Shown piece after piece: positions 1 through 7,935 of a stretch of DNA of 33,228 nucleotides. The position numbers and the translations under genes were made by a program. How positions within the stretch are numbered: the first letter of the stretch is position 1; every line of letters starts with the position of its first letter. Under the pieces are notes generated by a model that ran no database searches, had not been told where the DNA came from, and saw only the letters and a list, made by a program, of their open reading frames with translations. The DNA comes from Bacteroidota bacterium. Lineage in GTDB: Bacteria > Bacteroidota > Ignavibacteria > Ignavibacteriales > Melioribacteraceae. The stretch spans positions 1 to 33,228 of the forward strand of contig JAMCSN010000244.1 of the NCBI GenBank assembly GCA_023381535.1. Reading direction: 5' to 3'.

Positions 1-86
1 CTAAGTCCCACACTTTCAATAGACTCGAGAAGGGTTTTCCCCTCCGGGAATTCAAACCTATTCCCATTTATGGTTAACTGAATCAC
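1..86 (-). CDS. N-terminus of a 2Fe-2S protein, probable [FeFe] hydrogenase catalytic subunit (partial)
   Basis: A GTG start at 84-86 overlaps the TGA stop of the upstream ATPase gene (GTGA), with an AAGGAG ribosome binding site at 94-99. The 28 visible residues begin VIQLTINGNRFEFPEGKTLL, the usual start of a plant-type 2Fe-2S ferredoxin domain as found at the N-terminus of HydA/HndD hydrogenases and of NuoG. The remainder lies outside the window. Because the same operon carries HndB- and HndC-like genes plus the DRTGG/PHP/ATPase cassette seen in hydrogenase loci, a hydrogenase catalytic subunit is the favoured reading. A NuoG-like or formate dehydrogenase subunit remains possible, since the H-cluster motifs cannot be seen. 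Confidence 0.55.
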   Translation of the reverse strand, partial: MIQLTINGNRFEFPEGKTLLESIESVGL

Positions 87-508
87 GCAGGGTCTCCTTG
101 TTCAACTATATGCTCGAATACAAAATTGACCTCTGGATGAGAAGCTTTAAGAACCCGCATAGTTTTTTTTATATCTCCTAAAGGTTTCATATCTATATTA
201 TTTTTATTAAAGCAAGCAATAATTCGAATTCCTTTTTCTGTCCGTCTTTCAATTTTCAAATTCCCGCCGGTTTCTTCAGCCGCTTGTGAAAGGAATGCAA
301 GACCAAGCCCGATTTTCTTCCCTTCTTTTGTTGTAAAAAAAGGATTGTTGGCTTTTGACAAGATATCTTCGTTCATTCCTTTACCATCATCATCAATTTC
401 TAAAATTAAAGTCTCATTCTTTTCTATAAGAAGTACTCGTATATTTTGTGCACCGGCATTCAGAGAATTTTCCGCGATGTCCAAAATATGAAGTGATAGA
501 TCTTCCAT
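83..508 (-). CDS. Stand-alone histidine-kinase-like ATPase (HATPase_c)
   Basis: The 141-residue protein is essentially only a GHKL ATPase domain. It shows an N-box (AENSLNAGAQ, near residues 12-21), a G1 box (DDDGKGM) and an F/G2 region (NPFFTTKEGKKIGLGLAF). No dimerisation/phospho-acceptor histidine domain and no membrane segment is present. It is therefore more like an anti-sigma-type or partner-switching kinase than a complete sensor kinase. It sits between the PHP gene and the probable hydrogenase catalytic gene, whose start it overlaps by 4 nt. Similar small ATPases occur in [FeFe]-hydrogenase gene clusters of anaerobes; their role is not established. A regulatory or assembly function is inference. 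Confidence 0.8.
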   Translation of the reverse strand: MEDLSLHILDIAENSLNAGAQNIRVLLIEKNETLILEIDDDGKGMNEDILSKANNPFFTTKEGKKIGLGLAFLSQAAEETGGNLKIERRTEKGIRIIACFNKNNIDMKPLGDIKKTMRVLKASHPEVNFVFEHIVEQGDPA

Positions 509-510
509 TG

Positions 511-1245
511 CTATATTACTTCGCTTGGTTCAATTTTCCTTCCCTCTTTACCCCGCAGGGATTTTCTCATTTCAGCAAAAGTTAATTTCTCCATAGAAAA
601 ACTTGTATAGTTTTTGCCGATATCCTTAAGTAAGTGCGCATCCGAAAACGTTACAATCGGTAATGATCCGTCGCTAAATTTTTGAATCTGATTTTTATTA
701 GATATTTCTAATGCATCAAGCACTAATCCTTCCGGTATAAATCCGAGCTGTGAAATTAAACTGAACCTTTCTCTATCAACATGAGATGCAATCGCAATTC
801 CTCCTAATTCGTGGATGTAATCAACAATACTTTCTACCGAAAGTTCAGCAGCACCAATCAATAATTTTTTATTAAAACCAAGAACTTCATCTTCTTCGTT
901 AACAATAACTTGGTCGCCATAAATTCTTTCATCGTCCGTTTCGATTAAATTATCATAGATAATTTGCTGCATTGCATGAAGAGATTTTTCATTATCAAAT
1001 AATGCAAGTACATGAACCTCTTCCTTTGATGTAATCTCGATCCCGCCGATAATATCTAAATCCTTATTCTTTGCATATCTTTTTACACCAATAACATTCT
1101 CGCAAGAGTTATGATCACAAATGCCAATAATATTTAACCCGCGCTTTTCCGATTCATTAACAATATTTTTTGGTGTCATTTCAAGTCCGGCGCAATAAGA
1201 AAGACAAGTATGAATATGCAGATCGGCTTTAAATGTCTTCATCAT
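511..1245 (-). CDS. PHP-domain metal-dependent phosphoesterase
   Basis: This 244-residue protein has the PHP-superfamily metal-binding motifs: DLHIHTCLS near the N-terminus (residues 8-16), ICDHNS (about 42-47), an IASHVDRER segment in the middle and TFSDAH near the C-terminus. PHP proteins hydrolyse phosphoesters (histidinol phosphate, nucleotides, DNA polymerase proofreading); the substrate here cannot be told. Length fits a single PHP domain. The start overlaps the end of the upstream DRTGG gene by 17 nt (14 nt if the second ATG at 1240-1242 is used), so it is translationally linked to the operon. PHP proteins recur in hydrogenase clusters without a defined function. Confidence 0.85.
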   Translation of the reverse strand: MMKTFKADLHIHTCLSYCAGLEMTPKNIVNESEKRGLNIIGICDHNSCENVIGVKRYAKNKDLDIIGGIEITSKEEVHVLALFDNEKSLHAMQQIIYDNLIETDDERIYGDQVIVNEEDEVLGFNKKLLIGAAELSVESIVDYIHELGGIAIASHVDRERFSLISQLGFIPEGLVLDALEISNKNQIQKFSDGSLPIVTFSDAHLLKDIGKNYTSFSMEKLTFAEMRKSLRGKEGRKIEPSEVI

Positions 1246-1582
1246 TTTTACCGATACCTAATTCATACAGCTTACCCACAATCTGGAAAGCTCTTTCATC
1301 GGTGCTCAAAACAATTATTTTTTCCTCTTCAGCCTTTTTCAAAGAATCTTCCTCAAGTTTTCTTCCATTCACAATAATTATTCCTGAAAGTTCTTTCGTA
1401 CTCGCAACAGAAATCACATTTAGATGTGTCTGCAAAGTAATCCAGATATTTCCTTTCTTCGAATTTGCGAGTACATCGCTCAGCATATCGCTTACATAAC
1501 CGCCGCTTACTTTTCTATCCCAAAAATCCCCACCCGATAAAACAGTGAGGTTTAATTCCTTGATAATTTCTGAGATTTTCAT
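1229..1582 (-). CDS. DRTGG-domain protein (second copy)
   Basis: A small 117-residue protein resembling the DRTGG domain, a fold often paired with CBS domains and phosphotransacetylase. It shares architecture and length with the neighbour at 2450-2845: an N-terminal segment IKELNLTVLSGGDFWDRKV matches VKQIIDAEVICGEDFMDKEV there, and both end in a hydrophobic IIVLST or IVLMCT strand followed by a short helix. The two are probably ancient duplicates flanking the CBS-ATPase gene. It overlaps the upstream CBS-ATPase stop by 4 nt (ATGA). Ligand binding and signalling are family-level expectations; nothing in the sequence fixes the ligand. Confidence 0.75.
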   Translation of the reverse strand: MKISEIIKELNLTVLSGGDFWDRKVSGGYVSDMLSDVLANSKKGNIWITLQTHLNVISVASTKELSGIIIVNGRKLEEDSLKKAEEEKIIVLSTDERAFQIVGKLYELGIGKNDEDI

Positions 1583-2496
1583 CTTTTCATATTCACTATA
1601 AATTCTAAATTTGTTCCTTCGCCAACTTTTGAATCTATCTTCATTTCATCTGTACAATTTTTTATGTTCGGAAGCCCCATACCGGCTCCGAATCCCATTT
1701 CCCTTACCCAGTCAGGCGCAGTGGAATATCCCGGCAACATTGCTTTTTCGACGTCAGGAATACCGGGTCCGGAATCAACCGCATTTACTTTAATTTTATC
1801 TTCTTCAACGCTAACAGTAATCTCTCCGCCATCTGTAAATATGATAATATTCATTTCTGTTTCCATAGAGGCAATAACTATTCTCCGTGTAATCTCTGTA
1901 GCAATTCCAAGTCTTAATAATGCATTCTTTAGAAAACTACTTTTCTCACCCGCTTTTTTAAATTCTTGCCCCTTAACATCATATTTGAGTATGATTGTGG
2001 TTTTATCTGCTCTAATATCCTTAAAGATGTTGCACATCTTATTCTTTTGGGTTTCCTCTTCATAATAGTCTTTTTCAAATTTTTTCAGGAGACATCTAAT
2101 TACATCTCCTTTTGTAATTATTCCAACAAGTTTTTTTGTATCACGGTCTTTTACTGGAAATCTTCCGAATCTGTGTTTCTCAAATTTTTTTAAAACATGA
2201 ATTAACGGTTCATCACTGTAAATAAACTCTAAATGAGTTGTCATAATGTCTTTTACTTGCTCATCCTTTCTTCCCTTGATGACACATTTTATGAAATCCT
2301 CAACACTTATTATCCCTTCTAAATTATTAGCGTTAACCACCGGTAATCCTGAGATCCGTTTATCTTTAAGCTTCATCCATACATCAACCATTGTGTCGCT
2401 GGGCGCTACTGTAATAACATCTGGAGTCATTGCCTCTTCCACTTTACATTCATAAGCAAGTTCTTGAATTTTTGAGGATCTCATTTTTTCGTTCAT
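1579..2496 (-). CDS. CBS-pair protein with C-terminal anti-sigma-type ATPase domain
   Basis: The 305-residue protein has two modules. Residues about 18-135 form a pair of CBS motifs (VEEAMTPDVITVAPSDTMV; VKDIMTTHLEFIYSDEPLI), which normally bind adenine nucleotides or similar ligands. Residues about 160-305 form a GHKL ATPase of the RsbW/anti-sigma type, with an ASMETEMNIIIF N-box, DSGPGIPD and GFGAGMGLPNIK. This suggests energy-charge sensing coupled to a switch kinase, which is inference. The gene overlaps the upstream DRTGG gene by 47 nt; starting at the second Met (2484) would shorten this to 35 nt. No cognate sigma factor or STAS antagonist lies in the window. Confidence 0.82.
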   Translation of the reverse strand: MNEKMRSSKIQELAYECKVEEAMTPDVITVAPSDTMVDVWMKLKDKRISGLPVVNANNLEGIISVEDFIKCVIKGRKDEQVKDIMTTHLEFIYSDEPLIHVLKKFEKHRFGRFPVKDRDTKKLVGIITKGDVIRCLLKKFEKDYYEEETQKNKMCNIFKDIRADKTTIILKYDVKGQEFKKAGEKSSFLKNALLRLGIATEITRRIVIASMETEMNIIIFTDGGEITVSVEEDKIKVNAVDSGPGIPDVEKAMLPGYSTAPDWVREMGFGAGMGLPNIKNCTDEMKIDSKVGEGTNLEFIVNMKR

Positions 2497-2845
2497 TTTC
2501 AGAAATCCCTTTTAATCCTTCTTTGTATAATTTACCACAGCTTTCAAACAAAGGAAGTTGAGTACACATCAGAACAATTGCACGTTCTTTAGCTAGTTTA
2601 ATAACATCATCATCCGGTCTTTTTCCTCTAACAAAACAGATAGCTTTTAGACCTAAAGCATCTGATGCATATATAACCTGTGGTGTAGTTAGCCCTGTTA
2701 AAAGTAAAGTGCTTTCACTTTCTATATGTGCAAGAATGTGACTCATCAGGTCGCAACCGCATCCCATTTTTACTTCTTTATCCATAAAATCTTCACCACA
2801 AATAACTTCTGCATCAATTATCTGTTTCACTTTATGAATATTCAT
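2450..2845 (-). CDS. DRTGG-domain protein (first copy)
   Basis: A 131-residue protein paralogous to the one at 1229-1582. It is distinguished by a cysteine-bearing motif MGCGCDLMSHILAH (residues about 27-40) and further cysteines in the second half (CFVRG, LMCTQ, ESCGK), so metal or redox sensitivity is conceivable but unproven. It follows the HndC-like gene with a 14-nt overlap and precedes the CBS-ATPase. DRTGG proteins of this size occur beside hydrogenase operons in anaerobes. The function is unknown. Confidence 0.75.
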   Translation of the reverse strand: MNIHKVKQIIDAEVICGEDFMDKEVKMGCGCDLMSHILAHIESESTLLLTGLTTPQVIYASDALGLKAICFVRGKRPDDDVIKLAKERAIVLMCTQLPLFESCGKLYKEGLKGISENERKNEILKNSRTCL

Positions 2846-4715
2846 GATTCCTTTTCCACTCTTTACATGAAATGATTTCAGAAAGTTGTACCAAGTTTTC
2901 GATATCAGAACCGGTTACCTTAACTACCGCTGAAATTTTCGGCGGGCAAACTTCCAAACATTGTCCACATTTGCTGCATTTTTCTTGGTTTATTATATGG
3001 ATAAATTTTGACTCTCCTATAATAGCTTCTGTAGGACAACTTTTAATACAGAGCAAACAACCGACACATTTATTTGGGTCTATATAATATTGGATCAAAT
3101 TTCTACAGACGAGCGCCGGACATCTTTTTTCTTTTATATGAGCTTCATATTCATCTTTAAAATATCTCAAGGTTGAAAGCACCGGGTTAGGGAGAGTTTG
3201 TCCTAATCCACACATCGAAGCATCTTTAATACTCACTCCTAATTCAGTTAAAAAATCAATATCTCCTTCACGTCCTTCGCCATCCGAAATTCGAGTAAGT
3301 ACTTCCAATAATGCATCACTCCCATCGCGGCATGAAGTACACTTACCACAAGATTCTTCATTTGTGAATTGAATAAAGAATTTAGATACATCCACTACAC
3401 AAGTATCTTCATCCATAACAATCATACCGCCCGAACCCATCATTGAACCGGCTTTCTGTAAAGATTCATAGTCAATGGGAGAATCGAGCATAGATGAAGG
3501 TATGCACCCGCCGGAAGGACCGCCCGTCTGAACAGCTTTAAATTTTTTCCCTTTAGGAATACCACCGCCAATTTCGTAAACCACTTCTTTAAGTGTTATC
3601 CCCATTGGAACTTCAATAAGACCGGTATTATTTATTTTACCAACTAATGAAAATATTTTTGTACCCTTAGAGGTTTCAGTACCAATTTTTGAAAACCAAT
3701 CTGCTCCTCTTGTAATAATTACTGGGACATTTGCCAGAGTTTCAACATTATTAATTACTGTGGGACAGCCCCAAAGCCCAGCTTGAGCTGGAAATGGTGG
3801 ACGCTGCCTGGGTTCCGGAATATTACCCTCGATAGAATGAATCAAAGATGTTTCCTCGCCACAGACGAAAGCGCCTGAACCTTCTCTAATTTCAATAGTA
3901 AAACCGAAATCCGATCCTAAAATATTCTTGCCTAAAAGTCCGTATTCTTCCGCTTGTTTAATAGCAATTCTCATTCTCTTAATAGCAAGCGGATATTCTG
4001 TTCTCACGTAAATAAATCCTTCATTTGAACCAATTGCGTATCCAGCTATACACATTCCTTCGATGACAGAATGTGGGTCAGATTCCAGAACACTTCTATC
4101 CATGTAAGCGCCGGGGTCTCCTTCATCGCAGTTTGCAATAAAGTATTTTGGTGTTTTTATCTGCTGACTTGCAATCTCCCACTTCTTTCCCGTTAGAAAG
4201 CCTGCCCCACCTCTTCCTCTTAATCCTGATTTTAAAATTTCTTCTCTAACATCTTTTGGAGACATTGAAGCAACAACTTTTTCAATAGCTAAGTAACCAT
4301 CGCGTGCAATATAATCTTCGATCTTTTCAGGGTCTATGATTCCTTTGTTCCGTAATACAACTAACAACTGTTTTTTGAAAAAGGGTATATCGGAAAGCAG
4401 CGGAAATGGTTCTTTTTCGTCGGGCGGCATGAACATCAATCTTTTTACAGGTCTGCCTTTAAGAAAATGTTCTTCAACAAGATAGTGAACATCCTTCTTC
4501 TCAAGCCAGCCATAGAAAATATTATCGGGTAAAACAACCATAAGCGGACCCTGTCCGCAGAATCCGTTACAACCAGTTGCAACTAAACTAACTTCATCTT
4601 TCAAACCGAATGATTCGAGTTCTTTATTCAATTCTTCAATAATCTGGAAAGCGCCGCCGGCAAAACAGCCTGTTCCGGTGCAGACCATCAATTCAATTCG
4701 TCTCTTTTCAGCCAT
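2832..4715 (-). CDS. hndC: NADH-binding flavoprotein subunit of an electron-bifurcating-type hydrogenase (NuoF/HndC/HydB family)
   Basis: A 627-residue multidomain protein. The N-terminal thioredoxin-fold 2Fe-2S domain uses C12-x4-C17 and C49-x3-C53. The NuoF core follows, with the FMN/NAD loop RGRGGAGF (166-173), NCDEGDPGAY (195-204), VCGEETSLI (284-292) and an SLBB segment. A 4Fe-4S site uses ESCGKCTSC (C456, C459, C462) and C502. The C-terminus adds a 2x[4Fe-4S] ferredoxin: C550/553/556/560 and C580/583/586/590. This order is that of HndC/HydB of multimeric NAD(P)-linked [FeFe] hydrogenases and not of respiratory NuoF, which lacks both end domains. It should oxidise or reduce NAD(P)H and pass electrons to the hydrogenase subunit. 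It shares one base with the upstream HndB-like gene (TAATG). Confidence 0.93.
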   Translation of the reverse strand: MAEKRRIELMVCTGTGCFAGGAFQIIEELNKELESFGLKDEVSLVATGCNGFCGQGPLMVVLPDNIFYGWLEKKDVHYLVEEHFLKGRPVKRLMFMPPDEKEPFPLLSDIPFFKKQLLVVLRNKGIIDPEKIEDYIARDGYLAIEKVVASMSPKDVREEILKSGLRGRGGAGFLTGKKWEIASQQIKTPKYFIANCDEGDPGAYMDRSVLESDPHSVIEGMCIAGYAIGSNEGFIYVRTEYPLAIKRMRIAIKQAEEYGLLGKNILGSDFGFTIEIREGSGAFVCGEETSLIHSIEGNIPEPRQRPPFPAQAGLWGCPTVINNVETLANVPVIITRGADWFSKIGTETSKGTKIFSLVGKINNTGLIEVPMGITLKEVVYEIGGGIPKGKKFKAVQTGGPSGGCIPSSMLDSPIDYESLQKAGSMMGSGGMIVMDEDTCVVDVSKFFIQFTNEESCGKCTSCRDGSDALLEVLTRISDGEGREGDIDFLTELGVSIKDASMCGLGQTLPNPVLSTLRYFKDEYEAHIKEKRCPALVCRNLIQYYIDPNKCVGCLLCIKSCPTEAIIGESKFIHIINQEKCSKCGQCLEVCPPKISAVVKVTGSDIENLVQLSEIISCKEWKRNHEYS

Positions 4716-5098
4716 TACCCAACCCTCTCAGAACCAATACCTAATACAAATTCTTTGACCACCTTTCCCGCCATTATGTGTTCGTTAAAAATTTTTTTTA
4801 CTTTCTCTGAAGTAAGCTTGCGATATTTTACAGGTGGAGAACCTTTCATCTCGATTGTAGCTATCGGCTCTTCAGAACATAAACCCGCACAACCTGATGT
4901 TGTGAACATTATATCAGTTAATTTCCTTTGATCCGATTCATCTAAAAATGTGTTCATTATTTCTCTAGCTCCAGCGGCAATACCGCAAGTTCCCATATGA
5001 ACGATTACTTTCCCCCGGAAATTTCCCTCACGCAGGTAAATACCTTTTCTAGTAGTCTCCCGCATTTTTTGTAATTCGTCAATTGTTAGCTTGGGCAT
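4715..5098 (-). CDS. hndB: HndB-like thioredoxin-fold 2Fe-2S ferredoxin
   Basis: A 127-residue protein with the HndB signature: MGTCGIAAGAREIMN (residues 35-49) and TTSGCAGLCSEEP (67-79). Visible candidate ligands are C38, C70 and C74, so only three cysteines lie in the usual places; the fourth ligand is not obvious. HndB proteins are small electron carriers of multi-subunit hydrogenases. The stop overlaps the hndC start by one base and the start overlaps the HdrA-NuoE gene by 20 nt, so translation is coupled. Confidence 0.87.
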   Translation of the reverse strand: MPKLTIDELQKMRETTRKGIYLREGNFRGKVIVHMGTCGIAAGAREIMNTFLDESDQRKLTDIMFTTSGCAGLCSEEPIATIEMKGSPPVKYRKLTSEKVKKIFNEHIMAGKVVKEFVLGIGSERVG

Positions 5099-5990
5099 AC
5101 TGCTGCTCCTTGATCTTACTTTTTTCTATAATCTCCGGAATCTTTTTAGTCTGGAGTTTTCCATAAACATCATCACCAATAGTTGCTACGGGTGCCAGCC
5201 CGCAGCAGCCAATACATCTAACTGCTTTAAGTGTAAAAAGCATATCTTCGGTTGTTTCTCCCGCCTTAACATTTAATTTCTCACTGAATTGTTCGAGCAA
5301 TATTCCGGATCCGCGTACATAGCAAGCAGTTCCCATACATACATTTATTGTGTGTTTGCCAACTGGTTTTAAACTGAATGAACTGTAGAACGTTGCGATA
5401 CGTGTAATATGTGAAAGAGAAAAATTTGTTTCTTGCGAGATATATCTTAAAACATTTTCCGGAAAATAATTGTAAGCAGCGTTAACTTCTTGAAGGATCG
5501 GCATTAAAGGGCCTTTTCTGTCCTGATGTTTTTTCAGAATTTCAGTTACTGTCTCTGCATATTTAGGTTGAAGTTTTATTTTTTCTTTTTCAACAATTTG
5601 AACACTATTTCTTGTTGGACAATTTGAAACGCAAGCGCCGCAGCCGGTACATTTTTTCTCATCAACATACCTTGGCTTTTTATTTAATCTTACAGAAAAA
5701 TTTCCGGGCTGTCCGGTAATACTTTCAACTTCGCTTAGAGTGATCTTCTCAATATCTTTATGCCTTCCAATTTCAACTAACCGTGGCGCCATAGTACACA
5801 TAGCACAATCATTCGTTGGAAAAGTTTTATCTAGTTGAGCCATTACTCCGCCGATAGAAGGTTTATTATCAACCAGGTAAACTTTAATTCCCGATTCTGC
5901 AAGATCGAGCGCTGCCTGCATTCCGCCGATTCCACCGCCAACTACTAATGCAGAACCGATCTTTCCGTTAGATTTATTATCATCAAACAT
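5079..5990 (-). CDS. Fusion of truncated HdrA (flavin/4Fe-4S) with a NuoE/HndA-type 2Fe-2S domain
   Basis: The 303-residue protein combines two families. Residues about 10-135 match the N-terminus of heterodisulfide reductase subunit A: dinucleotide loop VVGGGIGGMQAA (16-27), the HdrA hallmark NDCAMCTMAPRLVEIGRHKDI (60-80, first half shown by its cysteines C62 and C65), then KPRYVDEKKCTGCGACVSNC with C114/117/120/124 for one 4Fe-4S cluster. Residues about 140-295 are a NuoE domain: PILQEVNAAYNYFPE helices, then C218-x4-C223 and C259-x3-C263 for 2Fe-2S, with an extra C262. The thioredoxin-reductase-like FAD/NAD half and the C-terminal ferredoxin of full HdrA are missing. It takes the NuoE slot of the operon and overlaps both neighbours (20 nt and 8 nt). 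Confidence 0.88.
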   Translation of the reverse strand: MFDDNKSNGKIGSALVVGGGIGGMQAALDLAESGIKVYLVDNKPSIGGVMAQLDKTFPTNDCAMCTMAPRLVEIGRHKDIEKITLSEVESITGQPGNFSVRLNKKPRYVDEKKCTGCGACVSNCPTRNSVQIVEKEKIKLQPKYAETVTEILKKHQDRKGPLMPILQEVNAAYNYFPENVLRYISQETNFSLSHITRIATFYSSFSLKPVGKHTINVCMGTACYVRGSGILLEQFSEKLNVKAGETTEDMLFTLKAVRCIGCCGLAPVATIGDDVYGKLQTKKIPEIIEKSKIKEQQYAQANN

Positions 5991-7137
5991 TTTCTAAAAC
6001 CGTCTCCTTATTTATTTTCACTTGCAACGCTTTTTCTTTAACCGCTTGGAAGTAAATTGCCAGAGGGCGATAAATCATATGGCTCCATTTACCAAATGGA
6101 ATTTCTACTATTAACATTGGAACAGCTATGGCTAAATGAATTGCATAAGTAAAATGAGTAGTAAGTTCCAAGCCCAAATACCTAAATATGTGAACTGCAA
6201 GTCCGCTGACTGCCGTAAGCAATAGCATAATTGGAAATATCAGATCATTCGCGTTGGAGAATTTGTGTATCTCTTCACGTTTTTTAATTCTGCTAATCAA
6301 GATTTCAATAGTAGTATAGATTAAAGCTCCCGCTGCAAAATAACCCAGCCATCTTTGTGGATGGTAAACAGGGTAAATACTATCAGTCTGAAACCATTCG
6401 AGAAAGAAGAATTTAATACAAACCATTAATCCGCAGCCGGCAGCTAGTATCAAGTGTTTTATCCAGCGTTTTTTAACGTTACAATCTCTAAATCGTTTTT
6501 GAGTAACAGCATGTAATAAAAAAGTTTTAGCTTCGGTGAAGTATAAACGGAAAGGTATCTTGAGTTTATCACCGCCCCTCATAGTAAACCAATACATCCG
6601 CAAAGAGTTAGTTAGTAAAAAGAAGAGCGGAATTAGGAACACAACCGTTGTAAATGTTCCTATTAAACCGAACATATGTTCCATTGGCATAGGTTCTGAG
6701 ATGAACACCTCGTACTCAAGTTTAGCATAAAATAAATGATAATAAACAACCAGAAGTAAAACGATTATTCCAAAGAAAAAAAGAGATCCAATTTCCCAAA
6801 ATTTTGATTTATAAATTTTTGCGGAAAGACCCGTCCAATCATATTGTGCAGTTAGATAACGGCGGAGAGTCATCATCGCTTCTCCGGGTTCAGTTTGTCG
6901 CGGGCATGTTGTAGAACAATCACCGCAGTAGTAACACAACCAAGGTTCTAATCTGCTTTTTATTTGTTCCTTTAAACCAATCAAAGTATATCGAATTGTT
7001 TTGCGCGGGAATGAATTTGTATCATTTGTTAGATCACATGAAACAGTGCAGCTGCCGCACTGAAGACAAGCATTTGTATCGAACTTACCATACTTACGAA
7101 TTTCAGACAATAAGTTAGGATCAGTTCTATATTTCAT
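5983..7137 (-). CDS. Membrane-bound HdrC/QmoC-like iron-sulfur protein with cytochrome-b-like domain
   Basis: This 384-residue protein is the first gene of the operon. An N-terminal HdrC-type domain carries CLQCGSCTVSC (C24/27/30/34) and CYYCGDCSTTC (C68/71/74/78), ligands for two 4Fe-4S clusters. The rest is a membrane domain with about five or six hydrophobic segments (near 116-135, 155-177, 228-246, 262-281, 298-315, 328-346). Several histidines (for example H154, H209, H228, H328, H334, H353) could ligate heme, as in HdrE, QmoC and nitrate reductase gamma subunits. The expected role is electron exchange between a soluble Fe-S partner and the quinone pool. No strong Shine-Dalgarno sequence was seen before the ATG. 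Confidence 0.88.
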   Translation of the reverse strand: MKYRTDPNLLSEIRKYGKFDTNACLQCGSCTVSCDLTNDTNSFPRKTIRYTLIGLKEQIKSRLEPWLCYYCGDCSTTCPRQTEPGEAMMTLRRYLTAQYDWTGLSAKIYKSKFWEIGSLFFFGIIVLLLVVYYHLFYAKLEYEVFISEPMPMEHMFGLIGTFTTVVFLIPLFFLLTNSLRMYWFTMRGGDKLKIPFRLYFTEAKTFLLHAVTQKRFRDCNVKKRWIKHLILAAGCGLMVCIKFFFLEWFQTDSIYPVYHPQRWLGYFAAGALIYTTIEILISRIKKREEIHKFSNANDLIFPIMLLLTAVSGLAVHIFRYLGLELTTHFTYAIHLAIAVPMLIVEIPFGKWSHMIYRPLAIYFQAVKEKALQVKINKETVLENV

Positions 7138-7306
7138 AATGAACCCGTCAATTCATTTAATATTAGATTAATAATAGTGGAGAGGAGAGTACGTAGAAAA
7201 ACCCTTTTGTAAGTAAAGTACTGGACAGTTATAGTCGCCATAAAAAGATTACGAAGATTATGAATCTATATCAGTTTAACTATTATTTAGTAAAACCAAA
7301 TTGTAA

Positions 7307-7920
7307 TCACTGACAAATTACTGACCGTAAAGGATTATAAGAACTTCTTATTATAAAATGCACAGAAAATACTCGATAATCAAGTCTTTTTCTAATAGAA
7401 TTTATAGACTTGGCTGCAAGCTTGTGATAATGATCTTTAAACCAAATAGAGAGGATAGATAGAAGGCATTTACCACACGAACTTTCCGGTTTAGTAAAAA
7501 TCAAAGTCCCTTTATTATCAGCGTTTATTGATGCTTGATTAATATCTGCTATAAGATCTTTTGGTAAAGATAAACCTTCTAAGGAATCAACTGTACCAAC
7601 AGCTGCATGTTTTCATAATAAAAATAAAACATGATTGTGCTTCTTAAAAACTCCATAATTAATATTGGGAGGAACAACGGTATTTGAGATTTGGTTTTGA
7701 ATTCGCTATACAAATCCTCAAAAAGTAAAAAAATAATGTAAGCTGTATTTAAAGTCGAAATCATGAGAGGAATTAATTTGTTCTCACTAAAATGAGGGAA
7801 AAGAAGTACAAGGGATATTATCGAAAACAGAATATGCTTAATCTCTTTTTTAGGCAATGTAAGCAATAATAGAGGACTAATAAATGGAAAGATAGAGTAA
7901 GAATTTACGTATGATTTCAA
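7307..7920 (-). pseudogene. Frameshifted, start-less remnant of a membrane protein (GAF- or thioredoxin-like C-terminus)
   Basis: Two open frames abut. The first (7579-7920) has no ATG near its start, only TTG directly after an in-frame TAG, and encodes hydrophobic segments such as FISPLLLLTLP and IPLFLPILIMEFL. The second runs from about 7608 to 7307 in another frame and also lacks a usable upstream start; it includes VGTVDSLEGLSLPKDLIADI and TLIFTKPESSCGKCLLSIL. The joined span is 614 nt, one base off a multiple of three, so a single indel near 7608 would fuse them. The second half could be a degraded GAF domain (IWFKDHYH following a hydrophobic strand) or a redoxin with CGKC; I cannot decide. 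It lies directly downstream of the GMP reductase-like gene. Confidence 0.5.
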
Positions 7921-7935
7921 CTAAAGGAACACATT

